Below are positions 1-9,717 of a stretch of 64,000 nucleotides of DNA, in pieces. The notes below the pieces were generated by a model. The model searched no databases. It was not told where the DNA came from and was given only the letters and a program-made list of their open reading frames with translations. The translations under genes were made by a program, and so were the position numbers. Each line of letters starts with the position of its first letter. Position 1 is the first letter of the stretch. The stretch comes from Purpureocillium takamizusanense (Eukaryota; Ascomycota; Sordariomycetes; Hypocreales; Ophiocordycipitaceae): assembly GCF_022605165.1 (NCBI RefSeq), contig NC_063074.1, positions 275,501 to 339,500 of the forward strand, written 5' to 3'.

Positions 1-320
1 TCCAGCTGCCCCTCTCGCACTCTTCGCCTCATCCCGCCAACTATCACCAACTACCTCATTTACGAACCATCACTCTCTAGGCCCCGACACGGCTCACGCC
101 TCGTCGCTCACTCTCTTTGAAACTCCCTCGGAGGGTTGATGAGCTTTGTTCCTGTACAGCTCTTGGGTATAACGCCACCTGCACACTCCTCGTGTAACAA
201 TTTGCCCACCTCTGGTCCCTGAGACCATCCGCCTTTGCACCAGTCCCTCCTCCCAGCAGACGGCCCACTCTGCTGCTCATTTTGTGTTCTCCGACTGCCT
301 CATTCTTGACCGCAGATTCA
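1..320. other. Upstream region of the DUF3716 gene
   Basis: This stretch holds no convincing gene. It is the presumed 5' flank and leader of the gene starting at 321. The frame of that gene is open upstream to a TTG at 282, but the first ATG in it is at 321. Confidence 0.5.
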
Positions 321-1834
321 ATGCCTGTCAAGGGATCACGGGGCGGCAGGGGCGCAAAGAGCCCCAACCGCGTCCAGAAGACTGCCTCGCCCGCCAGAGC
401 CACCCGTTCTCGCCAGCGGTCGCGCTCCAACTCGCCTCTGGTGCAGCAGCACCTCGAGGAGGCTGCAGGCGCTCAGCAGCGCCGAACAAAATTGCCTAAA
501 GGCCGGGCTACCCAGTTCTCCGGGTCCTCATCGAGGGCTAGCAGCCCTCCCAGCACCTCCAGAAGCTCTCAGGAGCCTGACGATGATCGGAAGCAGACGA
601 CCACAAATTCTTTCAAGCCCGTCAACGCCCCGGCGGCACCAATGGCTGACATGGCAGACATGGTCGCCGACGCCATCACCGTTGGGGCGAATGGCAACCA
701 AGATCAAAATCTTGGCATTCCTGCCAGCAGTGGCGACTCCAATCTGCCGGCTCTCCGATATCATGAGCCCTCCAGACGTGTCCGACGAGCACCCTCGACG
801 TCATCCTTCTCTTCTGAACTCAACGACGAAACTCACGACAGCCCGGCTTCCGGCCAGCAGGGCTTGACCGCGGAGGAGATGGTCCGGAAGACTTATGGCG
901 ATCGCCCTCGGATTGAGAGCGCGCAATGCATCAAGCTCGCGCAGGAGCCCGCCCGTCGCGAACCTATCCAGCGGCGTCCTGGTCAGACGCTCAATCTCGA
1001 CCGTCGGAGCAACGTCGAGGCGCTCCTGTGCCATGTTGTCGGCACGCCGGCGACGCAGCAGTGCAAGAACTGCCGCAAGGGCCACGGCCCGTGGAACAGC
1101 TGCGTCGTGCACGATGGGCTTATGTGCAGTAGCTGCTCGAATTGCTGGTTCAACGCTAGCGGTGCGCGGTGCACCTTCCATGGTAAGTCCTGTTCGCCGT
1201 CACAGCTGTTCGCAGCTGCCCACCCCGCCTATATAAAGCCCGTCCCCTTCCCCTTCACTCCTTCTCGCTCCTCTTTCCTTCCAACACCATCTGCTCTTCA
1301 CTCCGCGCCCGAGCAGCATCGCCCACACTTGCCAAGTTGCCATCCCACCCCCGCCAAACGCGTTTCACCTCGTCACAAGACATGGCGCTGACCAACTCAG
1401 TCCCCGACAACACTGGCAGTCGCCAGCAAGGCCATGGCCTGCCTCAGGCCGCCCCAGTTCCGGCTCCGGTTCCGGTTCAGGCCCAGGTGCAGCCACACCA
1501 GGTGATGCCGGCCCCAGTCGCCTATGTCGCTCACCAGCAGCAACCTGCCACCTTCCAGCAGCCTGCCAACACTCGGGAGGATGCTCGTCCCCTCCGCCCT
1601 GGCGACATTACACAGTATCGCATGCCCGAAGCTGCCCAGCGCGCCATGTCTCGCGGCCTCAACGGCGCTGTTGTGGCCAACCAGGAGCAACGCCTTCTCG
1701 CCCGTATCGAATCCGCTGCTAAGGAACTCGGAATGCGAATCGCCGAGTACGACGAACACATGAGAAACGTCCATCGCCCGACCGCGCCTACGGGCGCCCC
1801 ACCATCATCGGTGCAGAACCCGCAGCAGCAGTAG
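321..1834 (+). CDS. DUF3716 (zinc-ribbon-like) domain protein, two exons, possibly truncated by an in-frame TAG
   Basis: Proposed exons are 321-1182 and 1380-1834 (438 aa). The start is the first ATG in frame. Residues 1-230 are disordered and rich in Ser, Pro, Arg and Gln. Residues about 235-287 hold a Cys-rich module: a single Cys, a CKNC pair, a GPWNSC segment, CSSCSNC and a final Cys before the splice. This matches the fungal DUF3716 family; metal binding is inferred and the function is unknown. The donor GTAAGT at 1183 is strong, and joining to AAG/1380 keeps phase 1, but no good branch point is visible. The second exon has a Pro/Gln-rich stretch and then a helical segment (about residues 385-420). 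A CTATATAAAG sequence inside the intron means exon 2 could instead be a separate short transcript starting at ATG 1382. Without splicing, the frame runs to a stop at 1391. The TAG at 1832-1834 follows three CAG codons, and the frame continues open beyond it. Confidence 0.6.
1229..1238 (+). promoter_or_regulatory. TATA-box-like sequence inside the DUF3716 intron
   Basis: CTATATAAAG lies about 145 bp before the ATG at 1382 and is followed by a C/T-rich stretch. It could drive a short transcript encoding only the second exon. There is no experimental support; the intron model is the alternative. Confidence 0.35.
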
Positions 1835-3535
1835 AACAGCGCTGGTGGTGTCGCCACCTCTGACAACTTGAACAGCGCTCGTGGCGTTGCCGCGTCTCGC
1901 AACTCCAACAGCCCTCCTGGTGGTGTCGCCACCTCTGACAACTTGAACAGCACTCGTGGCGTTGCCGTCCTTCGCAACTCCAACAGCGCTCCTGGTGCCG
2001 GTGACACCGCCAGACCCCGCTTCACGTACAGTCGTCAAGGCCCCGACGAAAAAATCCTTCGCGCCCTCGAGCGTCGATGGCTCGGCCACAACCCCGAATC
2101 TGGGACTACTAAGCGACGTCTTGTAGGCCGCCGACTGCTGCCTTCTCTGCAGCAACCCTACCTGTACCTGTCTGCCTGCAGCTTTCTGCCAGCTGTACAC
2201 CACATGAGCTTTGCATTACGACGTTATGGTACGCCGCCTACCCCCTTCCCTGCTTTTAGCGTCTGACTCTCCGGGAGTTCTGTTGCTAACATCTGTCTCC
2301 AAACAGAACATTGCGATGCATTTCCATCGCTGCGATACCCCATTTGCGCATTTCCGAATGTCTGCGTCTTACCACCCCGTGGGATGACGCCCAAACAAAG
2401 GCGTGCGCGTCTTGTTTCGAGAGCATTGCGGGTTTCACGAATTGTGCTTTTTTTCCTTTCATAATCTGTCTCAGACTTGATTGACTCTGCGACGTTCTGA
2501 ACCCATCTCCACGGGCCACACGGGCCGTCGATTGAAGGATGTTGGGCGTTGTATGTGGGAGAATCGGCTGTGGGCGTGTTCCACGGGGGCACTATGGTTT
2601 GGCTCATTCACTCTGGATCTATCAAGGCCGGGGTCCCATGTCTCCTTTCTTTCTTTCATGAGTCTGTTCATCCTGGAGAGCAGTTGTCCTGTACATTAGT
2701 ACTTCTGGTTGTTGCTGACTAGGTAAGCACCAAGCACACCCCTACCCGTGGGTCAATGCCAGGTGTCAGTCTTGGTCGGCCACCGGTCAAGGAGGATGGA
2801 TTCGGGGTTACTTGAAGGGGTCTGGACATGTCAATGATTCTTTTTGCTTGCGCTTCTGATTGTCGAGTTCGTCTCGTGACTTGTGTGGCGACGTGCACGC
2901 TGACCAAATGTAGCAAGCTGTGGATGCCAAAGCAGAGCAGAGCCGCGGCTGTAGTTGGACTCGGGACGCCAGGGAGGCTCTTCAGCTTGATTGATACCAA
3001 GGCCGGAGATGCACAAGTCTGTCCGCCCTGCCCATGAAACCGTGATTGTACGCGGGTTGTGCCATTGTGTCGAGGCAATCTGAGGGAGCGTGTCCAATCT
3101 CACCAGCCACACGGTCACCGAGACTGGACCTGACACTAGGATGGTCAGGTTATAAGCTGTATATTTATGTATTGTATTTTATCTGTTGGAGCAAGACTCG
3201 ACTATATAGGAGCGACAGGGTTGGCAATTCTTAGGAAAACCTTTAACATACAGGATGAAAAACCTAAGCGAAGGGTACGCTATAAGCTGTATTCACAGGC
3301 AGATACAAGTTTCTACTCTTCCTCCCTAGTTCCACTCCTCCTCCTCCTCCTCCTCGACCGACAACGTAGGCATTGATTCCAAGCAGGGGTACCCGGGTAG
3401 GAAGCCAGCTCCTACCGCACTCGGGAAGACCAAAAAACCAACCATGAAACGAGAGACGCTTGAGATCCCCCCCTCCATGAGGTCTGGCCGGCCTCTTGTC
3501 TTGTTGTTGTTTGGCTCGCCTGTTCGCTTGCCAGC
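1835..3535. other. Interval between the DUF3716 and Egh16-like genes
   Basis: The first part carries the 75-bp repeats and an open frame continuing from the DUF3716 gene to 2266. A canonical-looking intron lies at 2229-2306, with branch TTGCTAAC and acceptor CAAACAG. Spliced, the frame stays open to a TAA at 2462-2464. From about 2470 to 3535 I see no gene. The stretch around 3140-3370 is A/T-richer and contains TATAAGCTGTAT twice. Confidence 0.5.
1844..1993 (+). repeat. Two tandem 75-bp units just after the TAG stop, in the same frame as the DUF3716 gene
   Basis: The segment GGTGGTGTCGCCACC starts at 1844 and again at 1919, giving a 75-bp period equal to 25 codons. Read in the frame of the upstream gene, each unit encodes GGVATSDNLNS-x-RGVA-xx-RNSNS-x-P. 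Each unit is itself two related 12-13 residue halves (GVA...NS). A period divisible by three and conservation of the peptide suggest it expanded as protein-coding sequence. Confidence 0.75.
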
Positions 3536-5061
3536 CTAGGCCGTGAACGGGACCGAGCGGCGGGCCTTGTCCTTGCCACCATACTGGTGGCCGTTGACAT
3601 CGGCACGCTCGGGGTGGGTGAAGCCGGGCTGAACGTCGGCGACCGGGGCCCGCCGGGCGACGCGCCTCTTGTTGTTGTTGTTGTTGTTGTTGTTTTTGCC
3701 GCCGACACCGCTGCCACCGCCGCCGCCGTTGGTGTTACCGGGAGTGCCCGTCGTTGGCGGCGGCGTTGAGGGAGCCGTGCCATTGGAGGCACCCTGCGGC
3801 GCCTGCTGGATGATGGCGGTGTCGCCAAAGGGGCCGGCCTTGTTGGTGTTTGTGATCTTGACGAGGCAGGCGTTGGTGACGGTGCCGACGGTGCCGGTGC
3901 ACTGCATGCCCGCGGGAATCTGGAACTTGAACGGCTGCGTATGTGCTGTCAGCGCGCATCTGCCTGCCTGCCTGCCTGCCTATCTGCCTGCTTGTCTGCT
4001 CAAGCTTCTGTCGCCCTTGGGAGAGTAGAGGCATAGTAAGGAAGGGGAACTGAGGGCAAGTGGAGAGTGAGAGGAAAAGGAGGGACAATATCCACGGCCC
4101 CGTTGAGCTGCTGTTTCCGGTGTTTGGGAAAGAAGAAGGAGGAGAGGAGGGAGTCCAAGGCATGGAAGGGACGTACATAATCCTCATTGACGTTGACGGC
4201 ACGCTTCTCGATGAAGCGCGCAACGAGCCTCGCGACGATATTGTTCTTGGCCGCGTTGCCGTTCCCTGTCTTCTTGTCCGAGTTCTGACCCTGGGTAGGC
4301 TTGATGTTGCCGTTCTTGCCAGGGACCTGCGCCCCAACCAGCTGCAGCTCTGTGCCCTGAGTGAAGTCGCCCTTTGCGGTCGGATCAACAACCGCCCTGA
4401 TAGGGCCACCGCCGTCCTATTTGCCCCCCAAAATCGCGTCAGTGTCAGAGACCAGGAGCGCAAGTATCAAGAAGACTACAGAAGGCGGGGGCAGTCTCTT
4501 TGGGGGGTTCCTCTCTGGGCTATGGAAACGAAGCATCAAGGAAAGAAAGAAAGAAGACTGACTCACCGACGTTACGACGTGCCAGGTGCCGGCAATCCAG
4601 CCGGTGCCATCAGTCTTGACCTGGGGCATCGTGGCGCCGTCCGCCGCCATGGCCCTGGTGACGCCGCTCGCCACCGTCGTCTTGCCGAAGGCGGTGGTTT
4701 TGCCCAAGCCCTGGCTTAGGACCTTCTTGGGCAGCACGGGGGAGGCTTTTTCCGTCACGCTGTTTGGCCCCGTCAACGGGACACCGGCGAGGAAGTTGAG
4801 ACCCGGCGCGGTGCCGCCCGAGTCTCCCGTCTGCAGTTCCAGGCTTGTCAGAAGACAGGGGGTTCTTGTCACAACCACGGCTCACATGTTATGATGCCGT
4901 GCGGGCAGTCCGAATATATCTCTCAGGAGGGCCTAGAGAGGGAGAATAACAGGGGGGGGGGTTGGTTGGTGGAAGCTCACGATGCTTGTTGGCTTGCCAT
5001 GGCCCTTGACCAGCTGTGGGCAGACGGCAGCCAACGCTGCGACCACGGGGACGAACCGCAT
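3536..5061 (-). CDS. Egh16-like (gEgh16/MAS-type) secreted protein
   Basis: Four exons on the minus strand: 5061-4981, 4830-4567, 4416-4177 and 3934-3536 (327 aa). All three introns are phase 0, with CTGAC branch points. A signal peptide of about 20 residues (hydrophobic VVAALAAV core) is followed by HGKP, so the mature protein would begin with His, as is usual in this family. The last exon contains PFKFQIPAG, CTGTV and the Cys-rich NACLVKITN/AGPFGD region that identifies gEgh16-like proteins (PF11327). Known members are appressorium- or infection-associated secreted proteins of uncertain biochemical role. The C-terminal 60 residues are low complexity: a Thr/Pro run, a Gly run, eight Asn from a (TTG)8 microsatellite at 3669-3692, then KRR and ARR dibasic sites that could be kexin targets. 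Intron 3 contains a TGCC repeat near 3961-3980. Confidence 0.88.
3669..3692. repeat. (TTG)8 trinucleotide repeat within the Egh16-like CDS
   Basis: Eight perfect TTG units on the plus strand, read as AAC on the coding strand, encode most of a poly-Asn tract. Length changes would stay in frame. Confidence 0.95.
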
Positions 5062-7934
5062 TTTCTTAATTCCCTCCGAGCAAGTAATGGATAGAAGAAG
5101 CAAAAGAAGGGCAGAACAATTGCCAAGCTCGAGATAGAAAAGAGAAGAAGCGAGATATACGACCCAGCGTATAGATGTGTTGTGAGAACCGGCACGACAG
5201 GAATAAAACTAAACAAGTTTCAGCGAATAATCGAAGAAGCTGATTCAACAACTGCTGGAGCTTGAAGGATAGCCGAGAATACCATCCAGGAGGGAGAACA
5301 ACTCTTTATACCTCCTTTTTTCCTCCGCGTCCGCACCATTCGGGTAACCCCCGACATGTCGACGCCGATCCGGACCATGGCGAAAAGGTTTCCTTCCCGC
5401 GGCTCACATCCGGCTAGCTGTCCGCAGGAGAAGAAGGAGGGTGTGAAGGGAGTGCCGGTGCTGGATCGACCGGCGTTTGGTTTCCATCATCAGACTGGTT
5501 TCGAGGAGGCGGAGGTCTGGCAGCAGCACCAGCAGCAGGGCCGTCCTACCCGCATCCATGCCTCCTCCTCCTCCTCTTCCTCGCCCCTCTTCTTCTCCTT
5601 AGTGTTCTTCACCTCAGTCTCCAACTCCATAACAGCGCCTAGGCGGCCGTCCGTCCATGTCTCCGGGGTCGGCCTTTCTTCTCACGGCCGACCAGTTTCA
5701 AACTCCCAAACCGGTTTCGAGGCAAGGCAAGTCGGCGGCACCCAGCCCCCATGATCGCATGCGCTGCATGCCCCTTCGCTCTTTCGCACAGCAACCAGTG
5801 GCTCTCATGCAAAGTAGAGCGCGTACTCACGAGACGGAGAGCCCCCTTTCCCCAACTCTTCTGACATACTCGTGCCTTGGACAACATCCGATGGCGGGCA
5901 GGTCGACTCGGGGGCTTCAACCGTCCAAACGGTTCCGAAGCAAAAGTACTTGCCACCTTGTCTACCTCATACACTTATCTGCGGGCTCTGGCGATGCGCC
6001 TAGTAGCACAGAGCAGCACAGCGCGGCACGGCACGGCATGCCCGTTCGTGAACCGCCCCTGTCGGCACTCCCGCGTCCCAAAAAACCGCCGTGGCCAGCG
6101 ATTCAGTCTCCATCGTCAGAACCTCGTTTCGAAGTTCAGCAGCAGCAAAAGCAGGGCCCTATACCGTCAGCGTAGTTCCCATCGCGAGCCCTGTCCTCCG
6201 ACCTACCCTGGCATGGGTATGAGAGTTGAGGCATCGGAAACGCTCTAGGGCCCGCGCGCCAGAGCCCCCCCCCAGTCTTGAGAGCTCCTGGCGCGCCTAA
6301 GCCCACCAGCCTACCAACGTCATCATCTTCTTCTTCTCTGCATGACATGGTTTGAAGCGCAGGGGAGGACGTCGCTCACACCCGACCGTCGACCAGAGGT
6401 GGTGATGCGCTCAGTCTGGTTTGGTTTCGTTTCCATCTTCAGACGGTTTCAAAGCCCCTCCTTCGAGGCCTAATCATTCATGGGATCCCCCCACCTCTCT
6501 CTCCCCCCTTCCCCCCGTTTCCGCACGCGCGCGCTTCCCATCCCTCCATGGCAGGTTCCGAAGAGGGAGGGGCAACAACGAGGAGGGGGTGCGGCCTCGA
6601 GCCCTGGGTCGCTGCAGAAAGACAATGACTGAATGAAAGTGTGTACCCTTCCTTTTCTACCCATGACGTCGACTTGCGAACTCTGGGCACGGCATGCAAC
6701 GCCGAGGAGGAGACGGGCGGTCACGGCGTTTCAAAGACGCATAACGGTTTCCCCCTTTCTAGGCCAGGCGGGCAGTGGTGAACCAGATCGGCAAACGAGC
6801 CGCCCCCGCTGAAGCGCCGTCCGTTTTTAGATTGCTGTCGACGGCGTTTTTGGCGCTGGCGCTGGCGATGTTGTCGGACTGCAGGCAACGAGAAGCCCAA
6901 GAGCACGCAAGACAAAAAAGTAATAGACTTCGCCATGCTGAGGGAGAAGGCGATACTAAGAAAGAAGAAGAAGAAGCAGCGGGCGACTCGCACAGCCGAG
7001 ATTCCTCAGCTCTGGCTGGCTGGCCTGTTCATACCTTATTCGATCAAAACGGCAGGCGCTATCGCGTATGACTACAGTACCTATACCTGGTCGTTAGCAG
7101 AGCGCGGTGAGTCTCAGCCCTGACTCGCGACGACTGCTTTCCAGAATTACTTTATGACTGGTGCAACGGCACGTTTAGGCGCCGCTACAGTCGCCAGACG
7201 ACGTGAGGCAGTACGCGTTTGGGCGCGCGAGGCACTGGAACCAGAATAATGTGACCTTGGGAGCCATGTTTAGAATACGGGCCGCCTCATCAGCCCGACC
7301 ATGGCCGGCGCTATCTCATCCTCATGCTAGACAATGCCTGCCTGCATCCCTCGTCTCCCCTCGCCCTCGCCCTCGCCGCCGCCGCCGCCGCCGCAGACAT
7401 TCGTCCTCCCGCCACTTCGGTCCACGAGTACAAGTTCGACTCACCAACGGAAAGGAACACGCGCAACAGGACACAAAGAATGTCAAAGAAAAGGTAGGGA
7501 AAAGGGGATTTCGTAATTAAACAAAGTAGATGACCGCCACCGTCGCGTCTTCTTGTCAGATGCAAGAGTCCGTTGCCCCGAAAAACCTCGCCACTGCGTC
7601 TCTATTTCCTCGCCCGTTCCAGCGCAGGGGCTTAACACTTGCCCCTGCGGGACGTCTCGCCGTCGAGTGCACTTCCTGCGGCTGCGCAGCTCCGCCAGAC
7701 ACCAGGCATCATGTGCACTCGAGCAAGACGCAGCGTCCGCGTTTCGATCCGTCAAGGAGAAAAGGTCGGCCAATGGAGCGGGTTGCGACATCTTTCCAGC
7801 TCCTCCGAAGCGCTGTTACGAGTACAATGAAAAGAAATCATGAGCCGTCTCTCCGTGGCCCTTCGGGTGGTCGTAATCGAGTCGGAGGGTATTCGTGTTT
7901 TAAAACAAGCAAATCGAGAAATGGTGCAAAGGTT
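5062..7934. other. 2.9-kb interval without a convincing gene
   Basis: It contains the presumed promoter of the Egh16-like gene (from 5062 upward) and the 3' flank of the G-alpha gene (below 7935). The open frames here are short, overlap on both strands and have no domain or splice support. GGTTTCGAGG occurs twice (near 5500 and 5711), and a (CGC)n tract lies near 7376-7393. I see nothing else. Confidence 0.5.
5304..5310 (-). promoter_or_regulatory. TATA-like element upstream of the Egh16-like gene
   Basis: On the minus strand TATAAAG lies about 245 bp before the ATG at 5061. It is a plausible core promoter element for a regulated secreted-protein gene. It was identified by consensus only. 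Confidence 0.35.
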
Positions 7935-9235
7935 TTAGATCAGGCCGCACAACCGAAGGTTCTCCTGGATGATGATGTCTAACACGCACGGTCAGTACAC
8001 GTTTGTCACCTTCTCCCAGCACCGACCAGGAACACTCACCGTTGACCGCGGCCATAACAAAGCGGATCTGCGTGGTGTCCGTGGCGCAGGTGAAGTGGGT
8101 GTAGATTTGCTTCGTCTCGTGCTGGTTGAGGCTGACAAAGCGGTTGAGGATGTAGTCGCACGCCGCGGCGTAATCGTCGCCGCCCTCGTAGTCGGGGAAG
8201 TAGTTCTTCATCGGGCTGACAGGCAGCTTCTCCTTGAACCGATCAATCTTGTTCAGGAAGAGAATGATGGACGTCTTGATGAACCACCGCGAGTTGCAGA
8301 TGGAGTCGAACAGCGTCAAGGCCTCCTGCATGCGGTTCACTGTCTCGTCCTCGAACAGCAGCTGGTCGTACTCGGAAATGGCGACGAGGAACAGAATCGT
8401 GGTGACGTTCTCGAAACAGTGAATCCACTTCTTTCGCTCGGATCGTTGGCCACCGACGTCGAACATACGGTACGTCAAATCACCAATAATGAAGGTGGTC
8501 TCGGTGATGCCCGTCGTCTTGACTCGCGAGCGCAGAACGTCCTGGTCGTTGGGCATGTAGTCGGGGGCAGCGATGCGCGCAATGTTGTCAAAGTAGCTGC
8601 GGAACGGTTAGCGCGACGGTGTCCCGCTGTCGACCAACGGCTACACGCGCGAGCAAACTTACTATCTCGCCGAGTCGTTGAGCTGGTACTCGCGCGAGCG
8701 CTTGAAGCACTCCTGCACGCCTCGGTCCTTCCACAGTGCCTCAATGGCGCCGCCGACCTCCGGGGGGAGAACGTCGCCCTCAATCTGGGCCGGCTGCATG
8801 AAGATGGTCTGAACATGGTACTCCATGCGCTGGTCCTCGAGGGGCAGCTCGAGCGACTCCATCGCCTCGAGGATGACACGCATCGACTGCACCGTATTGC
8901 TGAAAATGATTTCCTTGAAGGACTCGCGTTCATCGCGAGAGTAGCCACCCTCGTGGATGAGCTTCATCTGCTTCAGGATGGTCGACTTGCCGGATTCACC
9001 AGCGCCTGTAGTTTGGCCAAAGTCAGTGATTCGTATCGGCTGGGCAGGCAGAGTGACCAATGCGAGCGCACCGAGCGGTGCCAGGCGGGGAGAAAGAACA
9101 AAGCCAAGGGTACATACCGAGAAGCAGCATCTTGATCTCGTTGCGCTGCATCATCTTATCCCTCTTCAGCTGGTTCTCAATCTCCTCGTTGCGGGCCTTG
9201 CCCTCCTTCTCCTCGGTGCTCATGCCGCAACCCAT
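7935..9235 (-). CDS. gna-1: Heterotrimeric G protein alpha subunit, group I (GNA-1/MAGB/CPG-1 type)
   Basis: Four exons: 9235-9118, 9005-8663, 8596-8040 and 7978-7935. They give 353 aa, the usual length of the group. The N terminus MGCGMS carries the myristoylation Gly2 and palmitoylation Cys3. The P-loop GAGESGKST spans the first splice junction (residues about 40-48). Switch I has the RSRVKTTGI segment with the catalytic Arg; switch II has [11 protein letters not shown] with the catalytic Gln. NKID and TCATDT are the guanine-specificity motifs. The protein ends CGLI, with the Cys four residues from the end that is the pertussis-toxin site of Gi-type subunits. It relays signals from seven-helix receptors at the plasma membrane to adenylate cyclase and MAPK pathways, controlling growth, conidiation and virulence in related fungi. 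A 5' UTR intron is likely (see 9358-9717). The symbol follows the Neurospora orthologue. Confidence 0.97.
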
Positions 9236-9357
9236 CTTGACGCTTCGTCGACGGTGGCCGCGACGTGTCTTCTTTTAAATCGATAGGGCTCGACGACGGC
9301 GAGGGACTGAAAAGTGACTCGTTGACGAAATGAATGGACCAGAGACGCTCGGCAGAA

Positions 9358-9717
9358 CTGCAGCAAAGCAGGCGGGTCAGCAAAAGGGGTCCGTCCGGTC
9401 CAATCCAGCAGGCGCTCTCGGTAGCGTCGCAGCGGGCGTCAAGGCCGAACGGGCGACGGAGAAGACAAGAGAGAGGAAGGGAACAAAAAAAAGCAAAGAG
9501 ATGAAGGAGTGAAAGTCAGAGTATTCCCAGCTCGAGGAGAGATTGGAACCGTCGGACTGTATGTTCCGCGCTCGCATGAATGGTGCGAGCGAGAATCAGG
9601 GAAATGGGTTCGCGCTGCCGCCCGTCTCCCTGTCGAAAGGAGCAGTGGTCGGGGGCTCCGCCAAAAACGGGGGCAAACAGCCGCCGATGAGCTCGGCAGC
9701 ACAGCAGAGGAACTTAC
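9358..9717 (-). other. Probable 5' UTR intron of the G-alpha gene
   Basis: On the minus strand there is a donor GTAAGT at 9717-9712, a branch point TGCTGAC near 9382-9376 and an acceptor CTGCAG at 9363-9358, about 120 bp before the ATG. At 360 bp it is longer than the coding introns here. All three signals match the coding introns of this window; transcription is inferred. Confidence 0.5.
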
